64,000 nt of DNA from Chlorobaculum sp. MV4-Y (GCF_025244685.1 NZ_CP104202.1:994323-1058322), one strand, 5' to 3'; counted from the stretch's first letter, positions 8,472 to 17,811 are shown. Translations and numbers: made by a program. The notes: generated by a model from the letters alone, not told the origin.

Positions 8472-11400
8472 TCACCTGGGACCGCTGACGCCAGGGCCTT
8501 CGATGGCGCTCCGGCCTCCGGTGAGTGGCGTGACTTTAATGTGCGTAGCAATGCGATCCCGCAGAGCCGGCACATGCGAAATGATGCCGATCAGCTTGCC
8601 GGACTGCTGGAGACTGCCAAGCGTTTTCAGGGCCGTTTCGAGTGCCTCCTCGTCGAGCGTACCGAACCCTTCATCGAGAAAGAGCGAATCGACGCGGACA
8701 TTCCGGCTTGACATTTGCGACAGGCCGAGCGCAAGCGCGAGGCTGACGATGAAGCTCTCGCCGCCGGAAAGGTTGCGCGTGGAGCGCACCTCACCCGCCT
8801 GCCACTTGTCGATCACACTGAGTTCGAGCGCGCCCGACGGGTCGTGCAAAAGCACGTAGCGGTCGGTCATGCGCGCGAGCTGTTTGTTGGCGTGGACGAT
8901 CATGATCTCGAAAGTGATGCCCTGCGCGAAGTTGCGGAACTTCTTGCCGTCCGCCGAGCCGATGAGGCTATGCAAAAGCTCCCACCGGCGGCACTCGGCT
9001 TGCTGCGCTTCGACCACCGCCATTTTCGCGCGGTGCTCGTCCGCCGCCTGCCGGTACGCTTCGAGCTGGCTCGCAATGGCCCCGATGCGCCCGTGAAGTT
9101 CGCGAATTGCATTCTGAAGCACCTCGATCCGCACCGCAAGTTCGTTGGCGGACGACGCCGTGAGACGACGCTCCAGCTCATCGCGCAGCCGCGCCTCGCG
9201 ATCAGAACGCTTGAGGTCGAGGTCGCGCTTGCGATGCTCCAGCGAAGTCACCGCGTTTTCAAGCCGCTCGCGCTCGGCCTCCGGAAGCGAGGCCGCGATA
9301 AACGCCGCTTCGTCGGCAAATCCCTTTCCGGTGAGCGCCGCACCGAACTCCGCCTCGTGCCGTTCGGCTTCTTCGCGCTCCTCTTCGACAGCGCGACGCA
9401 ACTCAACTATCGAAGTATCAAGCACGGCAAGCACCTGCCGCGCGGCGCTGAGCGCTTCCGACGAAGCAGCAAACCGGTCGCGCGATGCCTGCGCAAGGCG
9501 TTCGAGCCGCTCCTCCTCGGCATCGGGCGACTTCTCGCTGAACAGTTTCAGGCGCTCTTTTTTGACAATCTCCACCCCGGAAAATGCCACCTCGACCTGT
9601 TCGTGCCGCGCGGCGAGATCGGCGTCGAGCGCCGCGAGCTGATCGGCAAAGTTGCGAAGCAACGCCTCACCGTTTTGCACGGAGTTTTCGAGGCTTCGGC
9701 CTCGCTCCTCCTCGCTTTGCCATGCATCGCGCCGCGCCTCCAGCCTGGCAATGAGCGGCTCGTCAATTTCGTCATCCGCCGCGACGCCGTAAGGTTCGAC
9801 GAGGCGGCGCAAGAGCTGCTGCCGCTCGCCGAGTTCGCGTTTCGCCACTTCGCGGTCGCGTTCGAGGCGAGCCAGGTCGAAGCGGTAGGTGCGCTGCCGC
9901 TCGGCGGCCTGTTCGAGACGGCGCTCGTCGGCGCGTGCGACTTCGCCGAGAAGTTGCAACTGCGCGTCGTCAGTGCGAATCTGCTGTTCGAGAAGGTCGA
10001 GCTGTTCGATCCGCCCGGCAAGCTCGCCAACCTTGCGCTCGCTCTCCGCAAGCTTTTCGAGCACAACCGGCTCTGCTTCCTTCGCCGGAGCTTCGATACA
10101 CGCTTTTTCGAGCAAGGCAAGGCACTGCCGCCCGGAGGTTTCGCGCATGGCGGCGAGATCGTCGCGACGCTGCTGCATCTGGGCGATCTCCGTCCGGCGT
10201 TCGGCAATGCCGATTTCAAGCTCCCGGATTTCCCGTGACCGCTCCTGTACGGCTCGCTTCGCTGCGTCGAGCGCCGCTGCGTCGCTCTCCGGCAGCGCTG
10301 ACTCTCCGGCGTAGGGGTGGTGCTCCGAGCCACACAAGGGACAAGGGTGACCGGCGACGAGGCGGCGGCGCTCCTCTTCGAGGCTGCGCACCCGATCAGC
10401 CATCCGCACGAGCTTCTCCTGCGCCGCCGCCTCGCGCTCCGCGTGAGCCAGCAGCTCCCGCGCATGTTCGAGCTTTCGCGCGGCCTCCGCCCGACGGCTT
10501 TCGAGCGCCTCGATATTCGCGCCAAGTTCGGTGATTTTTGGCAGCAGCTCTTTGCCGGATTTATAGAGTGCCACGATCTCTTCGAGCAGCCTTCGGCGCT
10601 CGCGCAGGAAATCGAGGTCGGCGCGAAGCGCTTTCAGCGTCGAGCCGCCAAGCTGCGCGGTGAACGTCGCTTTCCGCTCGTCGAGCGCCCGGCGAGCTTC
10701 GTCGAGTGCGACTTGCGACGCCTTTGCATCAAGTTCGATGGTCGCGCTTTCGTTCAGCAACCGCTCGATGGCTTGCTGAATGGCAACAATGCCGGAGGCG
10801 GCGGCCCGCTCCCGCTCCGCCGCCGGAAGCAGTTCGTCGAAAGCGTGGCGGATGCCCGACAGCGCACCGACAAGCGAGGCGTCCACGCGGTGCTCCTCCT
10901 GCCAGGCGCGAAGCGAAAGCAACTCGTTCCGCGCCGATTCGACGCTTTCAGCGACCGTTGCGCGTTCGGCATCGATTCGCTCGCGCCGCTCTTCGAGCGC
11001 CTCCAGTTCGCGCTTCCGTCGCTCCGCCTCCAGCCGCTTGCCCTCGATCAGCGCGTCGAGCTGCCGCACCTGCGCGATGAGCGGCTTCGCCGCCGCGGCG
11101 CTCTCCTGAGCCAAAGCGAGCGCTTTTCCGGCAGCTTCGTGCCGCGCTTCCGCCTCCAGCCGTTGGCGCTCGACCTCCGGTCGCCCAGCCTCCTTCGCAG
11201 CAAGCTCATCGCTGTCGCGCTGCAACTGCGCCCGTTTCAGCCTCAGCACGGCGTGCAACGGCTCGACGGCGGCGGCGTTGCGGGCGAGCCGGAGGCGCTC
11301 CTCGTCTGCGCGGAACGCCTCGCGCTCGGCGTCGAGCGCCGCCGCTTCGCTGCCGATAGCCGCGAGTGACGCTTCGAGCCGCGCGATCTCCTGCAACCAG

Positions 11401-12140
11401 CGCAGGGCCGCCGAATCGCGTTCGACCCCGGCGCTCAGCTCGCGCTCCTTTTCGATGCACTCCGCCCGCTCGTTTTCGAGCGCCTGCCGCTCCTCGTCGC
11501 CAAGCAACTGGATGCCCTCGCATTCGAGCTGGAGCCGTTCGAGCCGCGCCTGCTCGTCGCGCCGCCGCTCGTGCACCTTCATCGAAATCACCGAGTAAAG
11601 TTCCGTGCCGGTGATCTGTTCGAGCACGGGCGCGCGCTGGTCGGCATCGGCTTGCAGAAACGCCGCGAACTCGCCCTGGGCAAGCAGCATCGAGCGGGTG
11701 AAGCGGTCGAAGTCCATGCCAGTTCGCGCCTCGACCTCCTGCAACGTCTCCTGCAATTTTGTCTGAATGAGCTTGCCGGTCGCCGCGTCGGAGATTTCGT
11801 GCTTCTGGGACTGCAACTCGCCACCGCGCTTGTGGCGCGAACGGTGCTGGCTCCAGTGGCAGCGGTACGCGCCGGAGGCGGTCGCGAAGGTCACCTCGGC
11901 GAAGCAGTCCCCCGCGTGGCGCGACATGATTTCGTTGCTGCTCTTGGTGATCCGCCCGAGGCGCGGCGTCTGGCCGTAGAGCGCGAGGCAAATGGCGTCG
12001 AGAATGGTGCTTTTGCCCGAGCCGGTCGGGCCGGTAATGGCGAACAGCCCGTCCGAAAGATATTCGGGCCGGGTAAAATCGATCTCCCACTCCCCTTGCA
12101 GCGAGTTCAGATTGGCGAAACGGAGCTTCTGGATTATCAC
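8472..12140 (-). CDS. sbcC: Exonuclease SbcC, SMC-like ATPase subunit
   Basis: 1222 residues. Walker A GPTGSGKSTILDAICLALYG is near residue 40. Long Glu/Arg-rich coiled coils flank a zinc hook (HPCPLCGSEHH, near residue 605). The C-terminal lobe has the ABC signature LSGGESFIVSLALALGLSQ and Walker B/D-loop SLFLDEGFGTLDEE. With SbcD it forms the bacterial Mre11-Rad50-type nuclease that opens hairpins and cleans DNA ends. Its start overlaps the sbcD stop by 4 bases, so the two are translationally coupled. High GC produces long antisense open frames that are not genes. Confidence 0.97.
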   Translation of the reverse strand: MIIQKLRFANLNSLQGEWEIDFTRPEYLSDGLFAITGPTGSGKSTILDAICLALYGQTPRLGRITKSSNEIMSRHAGDCFAEVTFATASGAYRCHWSQHRSRHKRGGELQSQKHEISDAATGKLIQTKLQETLQEVEARTGMDFDRFTRSMLLAQGEFAAFLQADADQRAPVLEQITGTELYSVISMKVHERRRDEQARLERLQLECEGIQLLGDEERQALENERAECIEKERELSAGVERDSAALRWLQEIARLEASLAAIGSEAAALDAEREAFRADEERLRLARNAAAVEPLHAVLRLKRAQLQRDSDELAAKEAGRPEVERQRLEAEARHEAAGKALALAQESAAAAKPLIAQVRQLDALIEGKRLEAERRKRELEALEERRERIDAERATVAESVESARNELLSLRAWQEEHRVDASLVGALSGIRHAFDELLPAAERERAAASGIVAIQQAIERLLNESATIELDAKASQVALDEARRALDERKATFTAQLGGSTLKALRADLDFLRERRRLLEEIVALYKSGKELLPKITELGANIEALESRRAEAARKLEHARELLAHAEREAAAQEKLVRMADRVRSLEEERRRLVAGHPCPLCGSEHHPYAGESALPESDAAALDAAKRAVQERSREIRELEIGIAERRTEIAQMQQRRDDLAAMRETSGRQCLALLEKACIEAPAKEAEPVVLEKLAESERKVGELAGRIEQLDLLEQQIRTDDAQLQLLGEVARADERRLEQAAERQRTYRFDLARLERDREVAKRELGERQQLLRRLVEPYGVAADDEIDEPLIARLEARRDAWQSEEERGRSLENSVQNGEALLRNFADQLAALDADLAARHEQVEVAFSGVEIVKKERLKLFSEKSPDAEEERLERLAQASRDRFAASSEALSAARQVLAVLDTSIVELRRAVEEEREEAERHEAEFGAALTGKGFADEAAFIAASLPEAERERLENAVTSLEHRKRDLDLKRSDREARLRDELERRLTASSANELAVRIEVLQNAIRELHGRIGAIASQLEAYRQAADEHRAKMAVVEAQQAECRRWELLHSLIGSADGKKFRNFAQGITFEIMIVHANKQLARMTDRYVLLHDPSGALELSVIDKWQAGEVRSTRNLSGGESFIVSLALALGLSQMSSRNVRVDSLFLDEGFGTLDEEALETALKTLGSLQQSGKLIGIISHVPALRDRIATHIKVTPLTGGRSAIEGPGVSGPR

Positions 12141-13396
12141 GAGCGAACCTCCTTTTCGGCCATCACATCCTCCTCGTGGATCGAGCGGAGCACCTCGCGA
12201 TAGCTTTCAAGAAGCGCAGGGCGGAGCGATTCGTCCGTGCCGTACGCTTCGAGGCAGCGGTTGAAGACCGCTTCCGGATCGAGCTGCTGAAGCGTCTCGT
12301 CCATCGTGGATTGGCGCAGCGCCTGCTGGAGCGGACGGTTGTTGCGGATACGGCAAATTTCGAGCAGCGATCCTTCGACCGCCTTCTCCATCGCCTCCTG
12401 CACGGTTGCGGGCGCTTCGTCTCCGCGACAGTCGATTTCGAGCCAGGCGTTGCTGCCCGCCAACCGCAGCGCAGCGATGGCGGCGCTCAGCTCGTCGAGG
12501 CTCCCGGCGAGCCGTTCGAGTGGCTGGAAGCGGGGAATCGCGATCTCCGTGACCGCTGGCGTGCGCCCTTCGAAATCGACCTGAAGCACCAGCTTCTGCT
12601 GCTTCGCCTCGCCGAATCCCATCGGAATCGGCGAGCCGCAATAGCGCATATGCTCCGTTTTGTCAACCCGTTGCGGCACGTGCATGTGGCCGAGAGCGAC
12701 ATAGTCGAAGACAGGCGGAAAGGCGGTCGAGCAGACAATCGAGAGCGCTCCTGCATAAATTTCACGCACGCCATCATCCTCAGTCGTGACGCACCCCGCC
12801 GTGAAGAGATGGCCCATCGCAATCACCGGAATCTGTTCGCCGAGACTCCGGCGGCGCTCGGCGGCGATCTGCGCCACCTCGGCGTAGTGCAGCGACACGC
12901 CGTCGGAGAGCTTGCGGATTTTATCCTCCAGACTCTCCCCCGGCTCGACCGTGCGGATGTCACGATCCCGCAGGAACGGCACCGCGCACACAATCGCCTC
13001 CGGGCGGCCCTCCCGGTCAAAAAGCACACGCACCTCGTCTGCCGGATCGCCGGTCGCCGCGCCAAGCACATGCACGTCGAACGAGCGCAGCAACTCCTTC
13101 GGTGCATCGAGAAAGGTGGGAGAATCGTGGTTCCCGCTGGTAATGACCACGTGTCGGCACGGCGAGCCGGGCGTCAGGGCGATGCGGTGCAGGAACTGGT
13201 AATAGAGCTTCTGCGTGGCGTTGCCCGGCGTGGTGGTGTCGAAGATGTCACCCGCGACGACGAGCACCTCGATGCCCCGCGACTCGACGGTTCCCGCCAG
13301 CCAGTCGAGAAAAGCCTCGAACTCATGCAGGCGGCTCCGCCCAAACAGCGACCGTCCGAGATGCCAGTCCGATGTGTGAAGGATTCGTAAAGACAA
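12137..13396 (-). CDS. sbcD: Exonuclease SbcD, Mre11-type nuclease subunit
   Basis: I choose the TTG at 13396 (MSLRILHTSDWHLG), giving 419 residues, because family members begin directly with this first metal motif; the open frame upstream to 13492 only reads through a repeat. The five phosphodiesterase motifs are visible: TSDWHLG, VVAGDIFDT, ITSGNHDSP, MGHLFTAG and LGHMHVPQ. It is a Mn-dependent nuclease partner of SbcC. No clear Shine-Dalgarno sequence precedes the TTG, and the bases before it belong to an AT-rich repeat copy. Confidence 0.93.
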   Translation of the reverse strand: MSLRILHTSDWHLGRSLFGRSRLHEFEAFLDWLAGTVESRGIEVLVVAGDIFDTTTPGNATQKLYYQFLHRIALTPGSPCRHVVITSGNHDSPTFLDAPKELLRSFDVHVLGAATGDPADEVRVLFDREGRPEAIVCAVPFLRDRDIRTVEPGESLEDKIRKLSDGVSLHYAEVAQIAAERRRSLGEQIPVIAMGHLFTAGCVTTEDDGVREIYAGALSIVCSTAFPPVFDYVALGHMHVPQRVDKTEHMRYCGSPIPMGFGEAKQQKLVLQVDFEGRTPAVTEIAIPRFQPLERLAGSLDELSAAIAALRLAGSNAWLEIDCRGDEAPATVQEAMEKAVEGSLLEICRIRNNRPLQQALRQSTMDETLQQLDPEAVFNRCLEAYGTDESLRPALLESYREVLRSIHEEDVMAEKEVRS

Positions 13397-13397
13397 G

Positions 13398-13433
13398 GGA
13401 TAATGGAGAATGGAAAATTGATAATTGATAATG
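13398..13433 (+). repeat. AT-rich short repeat, copy A
   Basis: The unit reads GGATAATGGAGAATGG then AAAATTGATAATTGATAATG. The same unit, lacking about 7 bases, occurs inverted at 13685-13713. It abuts the sbcD start. Confidence 0.7.
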
Positions 13434-13520
13434 CACAATGTAGGAAGCGCCTCCGGGAGCGCCAAGCGCCTGGCTGGCAAAAATCCGGGCATTTATGGCT
13501 AATTTTCCAACAGAGCAAAT

Positions 13521-13544
13521 GCTTTACTTTGTAAAGTTCTTTGC
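13521..13544. promoter_or_regulatory. CTTT/AAAG element upstream of sbcD
   Basis: Matches the element at 4421-4444 in 20 of 24 positions; the core ACTTTGTAAAGT is an imperfect palindrome. It lies 124 bases upstream of the sbcD start, almost the same distance as the other copy from the antiporter start. A shared regulator is an inference. Confidence 0.35.
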
Positions 13545-13676
13545 GAGCAATCACCAAAAACGAATTCACGGCAGGGTGTTTCGTCTACAAAGTCCACAAT
13601 AGGGCGTATAGGTCTTACAGGTCGAATGGGACAAACCGCACAGAAAAGATCATCATAGACGGCTATTCGCGCAGTC

Positions 13677-14888
13677 CTACGATTCATTATCAATTATCAA
13701 TTCTTCATTATCCATTAACTCCGGCGGCAGCTTCTTCGATACTTTCGCGCCGAGCTTGCGAATCTCTTCGGCTCTTCCAGCGAGGTTGCCGCGGCCTTCG
13801 GTGAGGCGTTTCATGGCGAGGTCGAAGCTCTCCGACACGCCGGCGAGCTTGCGGCGGGCGTCGGTCATCGCTTCGGCGACCAGCACCACCTGGTCGTAGA
13901 TGCGGCCCGCCTTGTCGGCAATCAGTTCGGCGTTGCGGTTTTCGTTTTCGCGCCGCCAGATTTGCGCGATCAGGCGCAGAGTAATCATGAGCGTGGCCGG
14001 GCCAGTGACGACGACGTTTTTTCCGGCGAGTTCGTAAAAGAGCGACGAATCGGCCTGCATCGCCGCCTGATAAGCAGGTTCGAGCGGGATGCACATGATG
14101 ACGAAGTCGAGCGTGCGGTTGCCCCGGAGCGTGGCGTAGTCCTTCTTTTCCAGCTCAGCCACGTGGCGGCGCACCGATTGCACGTGCTCGCGCAACGCCT
14201 CGCTGCGCCGGGCCTCGTTCTCCTCGCCGCACCAGCGCTCGTAGGCGGTCAGCGACACCTTGGCATCGATCACCACCGTCTTTTCGCCCGGCAGATGCAC
14301 CATGAAATCGGGCCGCACCAGCCGCCCGTCGTCCGTGCGGTTGCTCTCCTGCACGGTGTACTCGCGCCCCTTGACCAGCCCCGACGCCTCGAAAAGCCGC
14401 TCGACGATCAGCTCGCCCCAGTCACCCTGCTTCTTGCTCTCGCCCTTGATGGCCCGCGCGAGGTTGTTGGCCTCATCGCTCACCTGATGATTCAGCTCCT
14501 GAAGCTGCCTCACCTGTTCGAGGAGCCGCGCGGACAGCTCCGTATCGTTGCGATGCACCTCATCGATGCGCTGGCGAAACGAGTCGAGCTGCAAACGGAA
14601 CGGCTCCAGCAGCCCATCGAGCCGCTGCCGGTGCTGCTCCGAAAGCGCAGCCCCCCGCTCCTCTACGATCCGGTTCGCCAGATTCTGCATCGCAGCCTCC
14701 AACCGCGCCTCGTCGGAGCGCCGAGCCTCCAGCAAAGCCACCCCCCGCTCCCGCTCATGCTCCACCTCCGCCTGCAACCGCGCATTCTCCACCGAAAGCC
14801 CCCGAGACTCCCGCTGGCTGCGCAGAAGCAGGAACCCAAGTGCAGCAGCAAGGATGACAAGTAGGAGGATAACGAGGATCGAGGTCAT
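13677..14888 (-). CDS. rmuC: RmuC-type DNA recombination protein
   Basis: 403 residues. An N-terminal membrane helix (residues 4-22) is followed by a long coiled coil (to ~150) and the RmuC nuclease-like domain (GDWGELIVERLFEASGL, RPDFMVHLPG, VVIDAKVSLTAYE). RmuC limits DNA inversions and rearrangements in E. coli; its enzymatic role is inferred from the restriction-endonuclease-like fold. It lies upstream of sbcD on the same strand with a 280-bp gap carrying the two inverted repeats, so co-transcription is uncertain. The last dozen residues are repeat-encoded. Confidence 0.92.
   Translation of the reverse strand: MTSILVILLLVILAAALGFLLLRSQRESRGLSVENARLQAEVEHERERGVALLEARRSDEARLEAAMQNLANRIVEERGAALSEQHRQRLDGLLEPFRLQLDSFRQRIDEVHRNDTELSARLLEQVRQLQELNHQVSDEANNLARAIKGESKKQGDWGELIVERLFEASGLVKGREYTVQESNRTDDGRLVRPDFMVHLPGEKTVVIDAKVSLTAYERWCGEENEARRSEALREHVQSVRRHVAELEKKDYATLRGNRTLDFVIMCIPLEPAYQAAMQADSSLFYELAGKNVVVTGPATLMITLRLIAQIWRRENENRNAELIADKAGRIYDQVVLVAEAMTDARRKLAGVSESFDLAMKRLTEGRGNLAGRAEEIRKLGAKVSKKLPPELMDNEELIIDNES
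13685..13713 (-). repeat. AT-rich short repeat, copy B (inverted)
   Basis: Read on the minus strand it is GGATAATGAAGAATTGA then TAATTGATAATG. It overlaps the 3' end of rmuC and encodes that protein's last residues, MDNEELIIDNES. Confidence 0.7.
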
Positions 14889-15030
14889 GGGTGGGTTGGA
14901 TTATTTGGAGAGACTTTATTGCAAGGTATTCGTCAGGGCATATCGATGCAAATCGTGCGCACGCCTTTCGGGAATAACGCTCGCTGGCAGGGGATGAAAG
15001 GGTGATGTTTTGCGAAAATCCGGACAACAA

Positions 15031-15056
15031 AAAACCCCTGACGTCGCAGGGGTTTT
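15031..15056 (-). terminator. Rho-independent terminator after tRNA-Cys
   Basis: The 26-bp near-perfect palindrome AAAACCCCTG..CAGGGGTTTT, followed on the minus strand by TTGTTG, lies just downstream of the tRNA 3' end. Confidence 0.85.
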
Positions 15057-15065
15057 AGTGGTATT

Positions 15066-15139
15066 TGGAGGTGAAGAGCGGATTCGAACCGCTGTACGAG
15101 GTTTTGCAGACCTCTGCCTAGCCACTCGGCCACTTCACC
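15066..15139 (-). tRNA. tRNA-Cys (anticodon GCA)
   Basis: 74 nt with CCA encoded. The minus strand starts GGTGAAG and ends CTTCACC-T-CCA, closing a 7-bp acceptor stem. The anticodon arm reads GAGGT-CTGCAAA-ACCTC with anticodon GCA, and the T arm GCGG-TTCGAAT-CCGC is standard. Confidence 0.97.
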
Positions 15140-15267
15140 AAAGTGAAGCTAAGGTAAGAAAAAAATCGTTTTTACAAAACTGCGACTTTTTTCATCTTCG
15201 AAGACCAGAGCCAGGTGCACTCGGTCTGGCAATCAAACGGCACGGCAATAGAGAATCACAAAGTTTT

Positions 15268-16095
15268 ATGATCGATTTCAGGGTTGACAAAAAGAAATGC
15301 ACACAGTGCGCCCTTTGTGCGGGGGATTGCCCGTCACGCATCATCGTGATGGATGAAGAAGAGTATCCAGCGATTGCTCCCGAAAAGGAACTGGCCTGCC
15401 TCAGGTGCGAGCATTGCCTCGCCATCTGCCCGACAGGCGCTATTTCAATCCTTGGCTTCTGCCCGGAAGACAGCCTGCTGCTCAAAGGTGGCTCCCCTGA
15501 TCCGGGACAACTTGAGACTCTCATCAAGGGACGACGCTCGGTGCGACGTTACAAACCGGAAAATCTCGATCCCGATCTGATGCAGAAGCTGCTCGATGTC
15601 GCCTGGCACGCGCCCACCGGAGTGAATTCGCGCCAGGTGCGCTTCACCGTGCTCGATGACCGCGAAAAGGTCGCCCACTTGCGCGACGAGGTAATGAATG
15701 GCTTGATCCGACTCGATACGGAGGGTTTGTTGCCGGCGTCAAAAGCCTATTACGCGAAGTTTGTAAAGATATGGGAGAAGCACAAGGTCGATCTGATCTT
15801 CAGGGAGGCGCCGCATCTGCTCATCGCGTCGGCGCCAAAAAGCGTTTCGACCCCGAAGGAAGATTGCATGATCGCGCTTACCTGTTTCGAGCTGTACGCG
15901 CAGGCTTGCGGGGTTGGCACGCTCTGGAACGGCATCGCCACATGGGCTATCGACGAGATGCTACCCGAAATTCGCCGGAACCTCAACATTCCGGATGACC
16001 ATCTCTTCGGCTATGCAATGCTCTTCGGCAAACCGGCAGTACACTACGCACGAACGGTACAGCACCGGCCAGCGCTGATCCACCGCGTACCGTAA
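15268..16095 (+). CDS. Ferredoxin-nitroreductase fusion protein
   Basis: 275 residues from the ATG at 15268; the frame upstream only reads across the tRNA. Residues 1-60 hold two 4Fe-4S motifs (CTQCALCAGDCP and CLRCEHCLAICP). Residues ~85-270 form an FMN nitroreductase domain (RRSVRRYKPENLD, HAPTGVNSRQ, then CMIALTCFELYAQACGVGT). Such fusions take electrons from the iron-sulfur clusters to a flavin. The natural substrate is unknown; quinones, nitro compounds or a cofactor intermediate are possible. Confidence 0.9.
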   Translation: MIDFRVDKKKCTQCALCAGDCPSRIIVMDEEEYPAIAPEKELACLRCEHCLAICPTGAISILGFCPEDSLLLKGGSPDPGQLETLIKGRRSVRRYKPENLDPDLMQKLLDVAWHAPTGVNSRQVRFTVLDDREKVAHLRDEVMNGLIRLDTEGLLPASKAYYAKFVKIWEKHKVDLIFREAPHLLIASAPKSVSTPKEDCMIALTCFELYAQACGVGTLWNGIATWAIDEMLPEIRRNLNIPDDHLFGYAMLFGKPAVHYARTVQHRPALIHRVP

Positions 16096-16160
16096 CCCAA
16101 GCGCAGGATCAATGGTGGGCGTAATTTAAATCCGCCCCCTGATTGCTTGGTTGCTGGAGA

Positions 16161-16478
16161 TCAGCGGGATTTGAAAACCATGTATTTGACCGCGTTGGAA
16201 ACCTCTTTATCGGAGAGGTCAGCATTACCACCTTTCGGCGGCATCGTGCCGTTCTTTCCAACGAACCCTTCGATTGAGCGTTTTGTCAGGGCCTCGCCCC
16301 CCCCCTTCTGAGCAAGCAGGGTAGCTCATGCATCCTTCTTGCCCGGCTTTGGCGCACCGCCTGTACCACTGTCATGGCAACCGGCGCAGTTCGATTCGTA
16401 GACCTCTTCCCCGGCAGCGATTTCAGGGTCGTTGAAATTGCCGTCATCCGATCCGCTCAATGCAATCGCGGTCGTCAT
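16161..16478 (-). pseudogene. Cytochrome c (c555-like) remnant with in-frame TGA and no usable start
   Basis: Translation from 16478 gives a truncated signal-peptide-like segment (MTTAIALSG), a haem site ESNCAGCH and a distal haem ligand region GTMPPKGGN, ending AVKYMVFKSR. This matches small class I cytochromes such as Chlorobium c555. An in-frame TGA (16326-16328) stands where these proteins have a conserved Trp (KDA-stop-ATLLAQ against AAWAP). The frame upstream hits a stop before any full signal peptide. A run of nine C bases (16297-16305) lies inside the gene. The 5' end overlaps the decayed yedK by 35 bases. I infer a dead electron carrier. Confidence 0.8.
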
Positions 16479-17124
16479 TGCGAGGATTGTTCACTCTGGT
16501 GGAAACCGGCCAGAGATCGATCACCTGTTCATCGGCAGCGTCAAGGAGCTGCAAGGCGTCCCGGTTCGACGAGTCGAGCCAGCCTGCCCACTCCTCTTCT
16601 TCAAGCATGACCGGCATCCGGTCATGCACCGGCCTCATCTGGCGGTTTGCACCGGTGGTGATAATCGTGCAGGAGAGCAGCGGCAGTGATGGCGAGCCGG
16701 GCGGCTGCCATTCATCCCACAGACCGGCCAGACCCATCGGGCGGCTATCTTTCCGATGGATGTACCATGGCTCCTTGTGACGCTCCCCGACAAGCTTCCA
16801 TTCGTAAAAGCCACTGGCCGGTATGATGCAGTGCCGCCGGTTCAGCATGTGGCGGAAAAATGGTTTGGCCGCAAGGCTTTCGGCTCGGGCATTGATCAGC
16901 CTGCGCTTCGGCATTTCCCTCGACTAGTGCAGGATTAGCCCCCAGTGGGCCATGCCAAGCCGATAGTGGCCATGATCACCGAGCAGCGTCACGATCATGC
17001 TGCCCGGCGTGATGTTCCAGCTTTGCCGGTAACCAAAGCCTGGCGCTTCGTCAAAGGTCAAGTCAAGCTCGCGAAGCTGTTCGATGAAATGGCTCAACTC
17101 AAAAAATCCGAATCGTCCGCACAT
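16444..17124 (-). pseudogene. SRAP/YedK (HMCES-like) gene interrupted by an in-frame TAG
   Basis: The frame runs 227 codons with one internal TAG (16924-16926). The first part is MCGRFGFFELSHF..AHWGLILH and the second SREMPKRRLINARAES onward. The family has WGLVPSW..RLINARAE here, so the stop sits at a conserved Trp. The residues for DNA-protein crosslink formation remain: Cys2, Asn in INARAES, Glu in FYEWK, His in VHDRMP. The protein normally shields abasic sites in single-stranded DNA. Either a recent nonsense mutation or a sequencing error explains it; everything else in the frame is intact. Confidence 0.85.
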
Positions 17125-17226
17125 GGTAGTGATGTTTTACATGCCGCCATTTCCGGAAAGTGGACAAGAGGCGTGAAGATCATGCAGGCGGGTTGACTGA
17201 GAAAAGCGGACCCCCAAAAGCTGTCC

Positions 17227-17658
17227 TTACCCACACAAATATTTGAGAAGCACTTCGACCTCCACCTCCGGGCTGTCGAGTTGAAATTTTGCGTTCTCGA
17301 ACGAAGGCGGACCGAGAAAGAAATGAGGATTGTTGGAGGTGCCGACCCCCTCTTTCGGAATGCCGAAACAGTTTTTGTGCAGCTCACCACAGCAGCTCTC
17401 GTCGTGGATAACTGAGATAGCGTAGATGCCATAAGGAACGTCCTCGAAGACGTAGCGATTCGACTCCCCTATCTCGTGCAGCCCGCCCTTTCTGAACGCA
17501 TGTTCCACCTCTCCCGGAAATCCATGTTTGTCATTGAAGAGCGCAATACCAAGATCGCCTATGCAATTGTGAGCATCGAGCACTTTGACCACGATACGGC
17601 CCGTGCCGGTTGATGTGGCTTCAGCGGATGACAGTGTTAGGTCAGCGGACAGGTTCAT
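17227..17658 (-). CDS. DUF2141-like small protein
   Basis: 143 residues from the ATG at 17658; the frame is open up to 17808, but that part looks non-coding and abuts a terminator. The core (TGRIVVKVLDAHNCIGDLGIALFNDKHGFPG, described in pieces: GRIVVKV, GDLGIALFN, GFPGEVEHAFRK, VFEDVPYGIYAISVIHDE) is the DUF2141 beta-sandwich pattern. Most members are exported, yet no clear signal peptide is present here. It contains several Cys residues (ESCCGELHKNCFG). Function unknown. Confidence 0.7.
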   Translation of the reverse strand: MNLSADLTLSSAEATSTGTGRIVVKVLDAHNCIGDLGIALFNDKHGFPGEVEHAFRKGGLHEIGESNRYVFEDVPYGIYAISVIHDESCCGELHKNCFGIPKEGVGTSNNPHFFLGPPSFENAKFQLDSPEVEVEVLLKYLCG

Positions 17659-17811
17659 GGATTCATTGCGGATAATCTCGATGGACGCCGTGATGCACAA
17701 ATTCAATGTAAGAAACATTTCGCTTGCCTGTGAACGTCTGGAGCAGCTCGGTGAGTTGTGCAAAAGGACGAAAAGAACATCAGGGACGAAAACGACGATG
17801 GACGCCAAAGG

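Noticed and set aside
8715-11369. Long plus-strand frames of 507 and 350 residues opposite sbcC
   Set aside because: They lie antisense to clear SbcC coding with conserved motifs; high GC and third-position bias make such open frames, and their translations show no domain.
15010-15267. N-terminal extension of the ferredoxin-nitroreductase
   Set aside because: It reads across a terminator and tRNA-Cys; the ATG at 15268 starts the family-like sequence.
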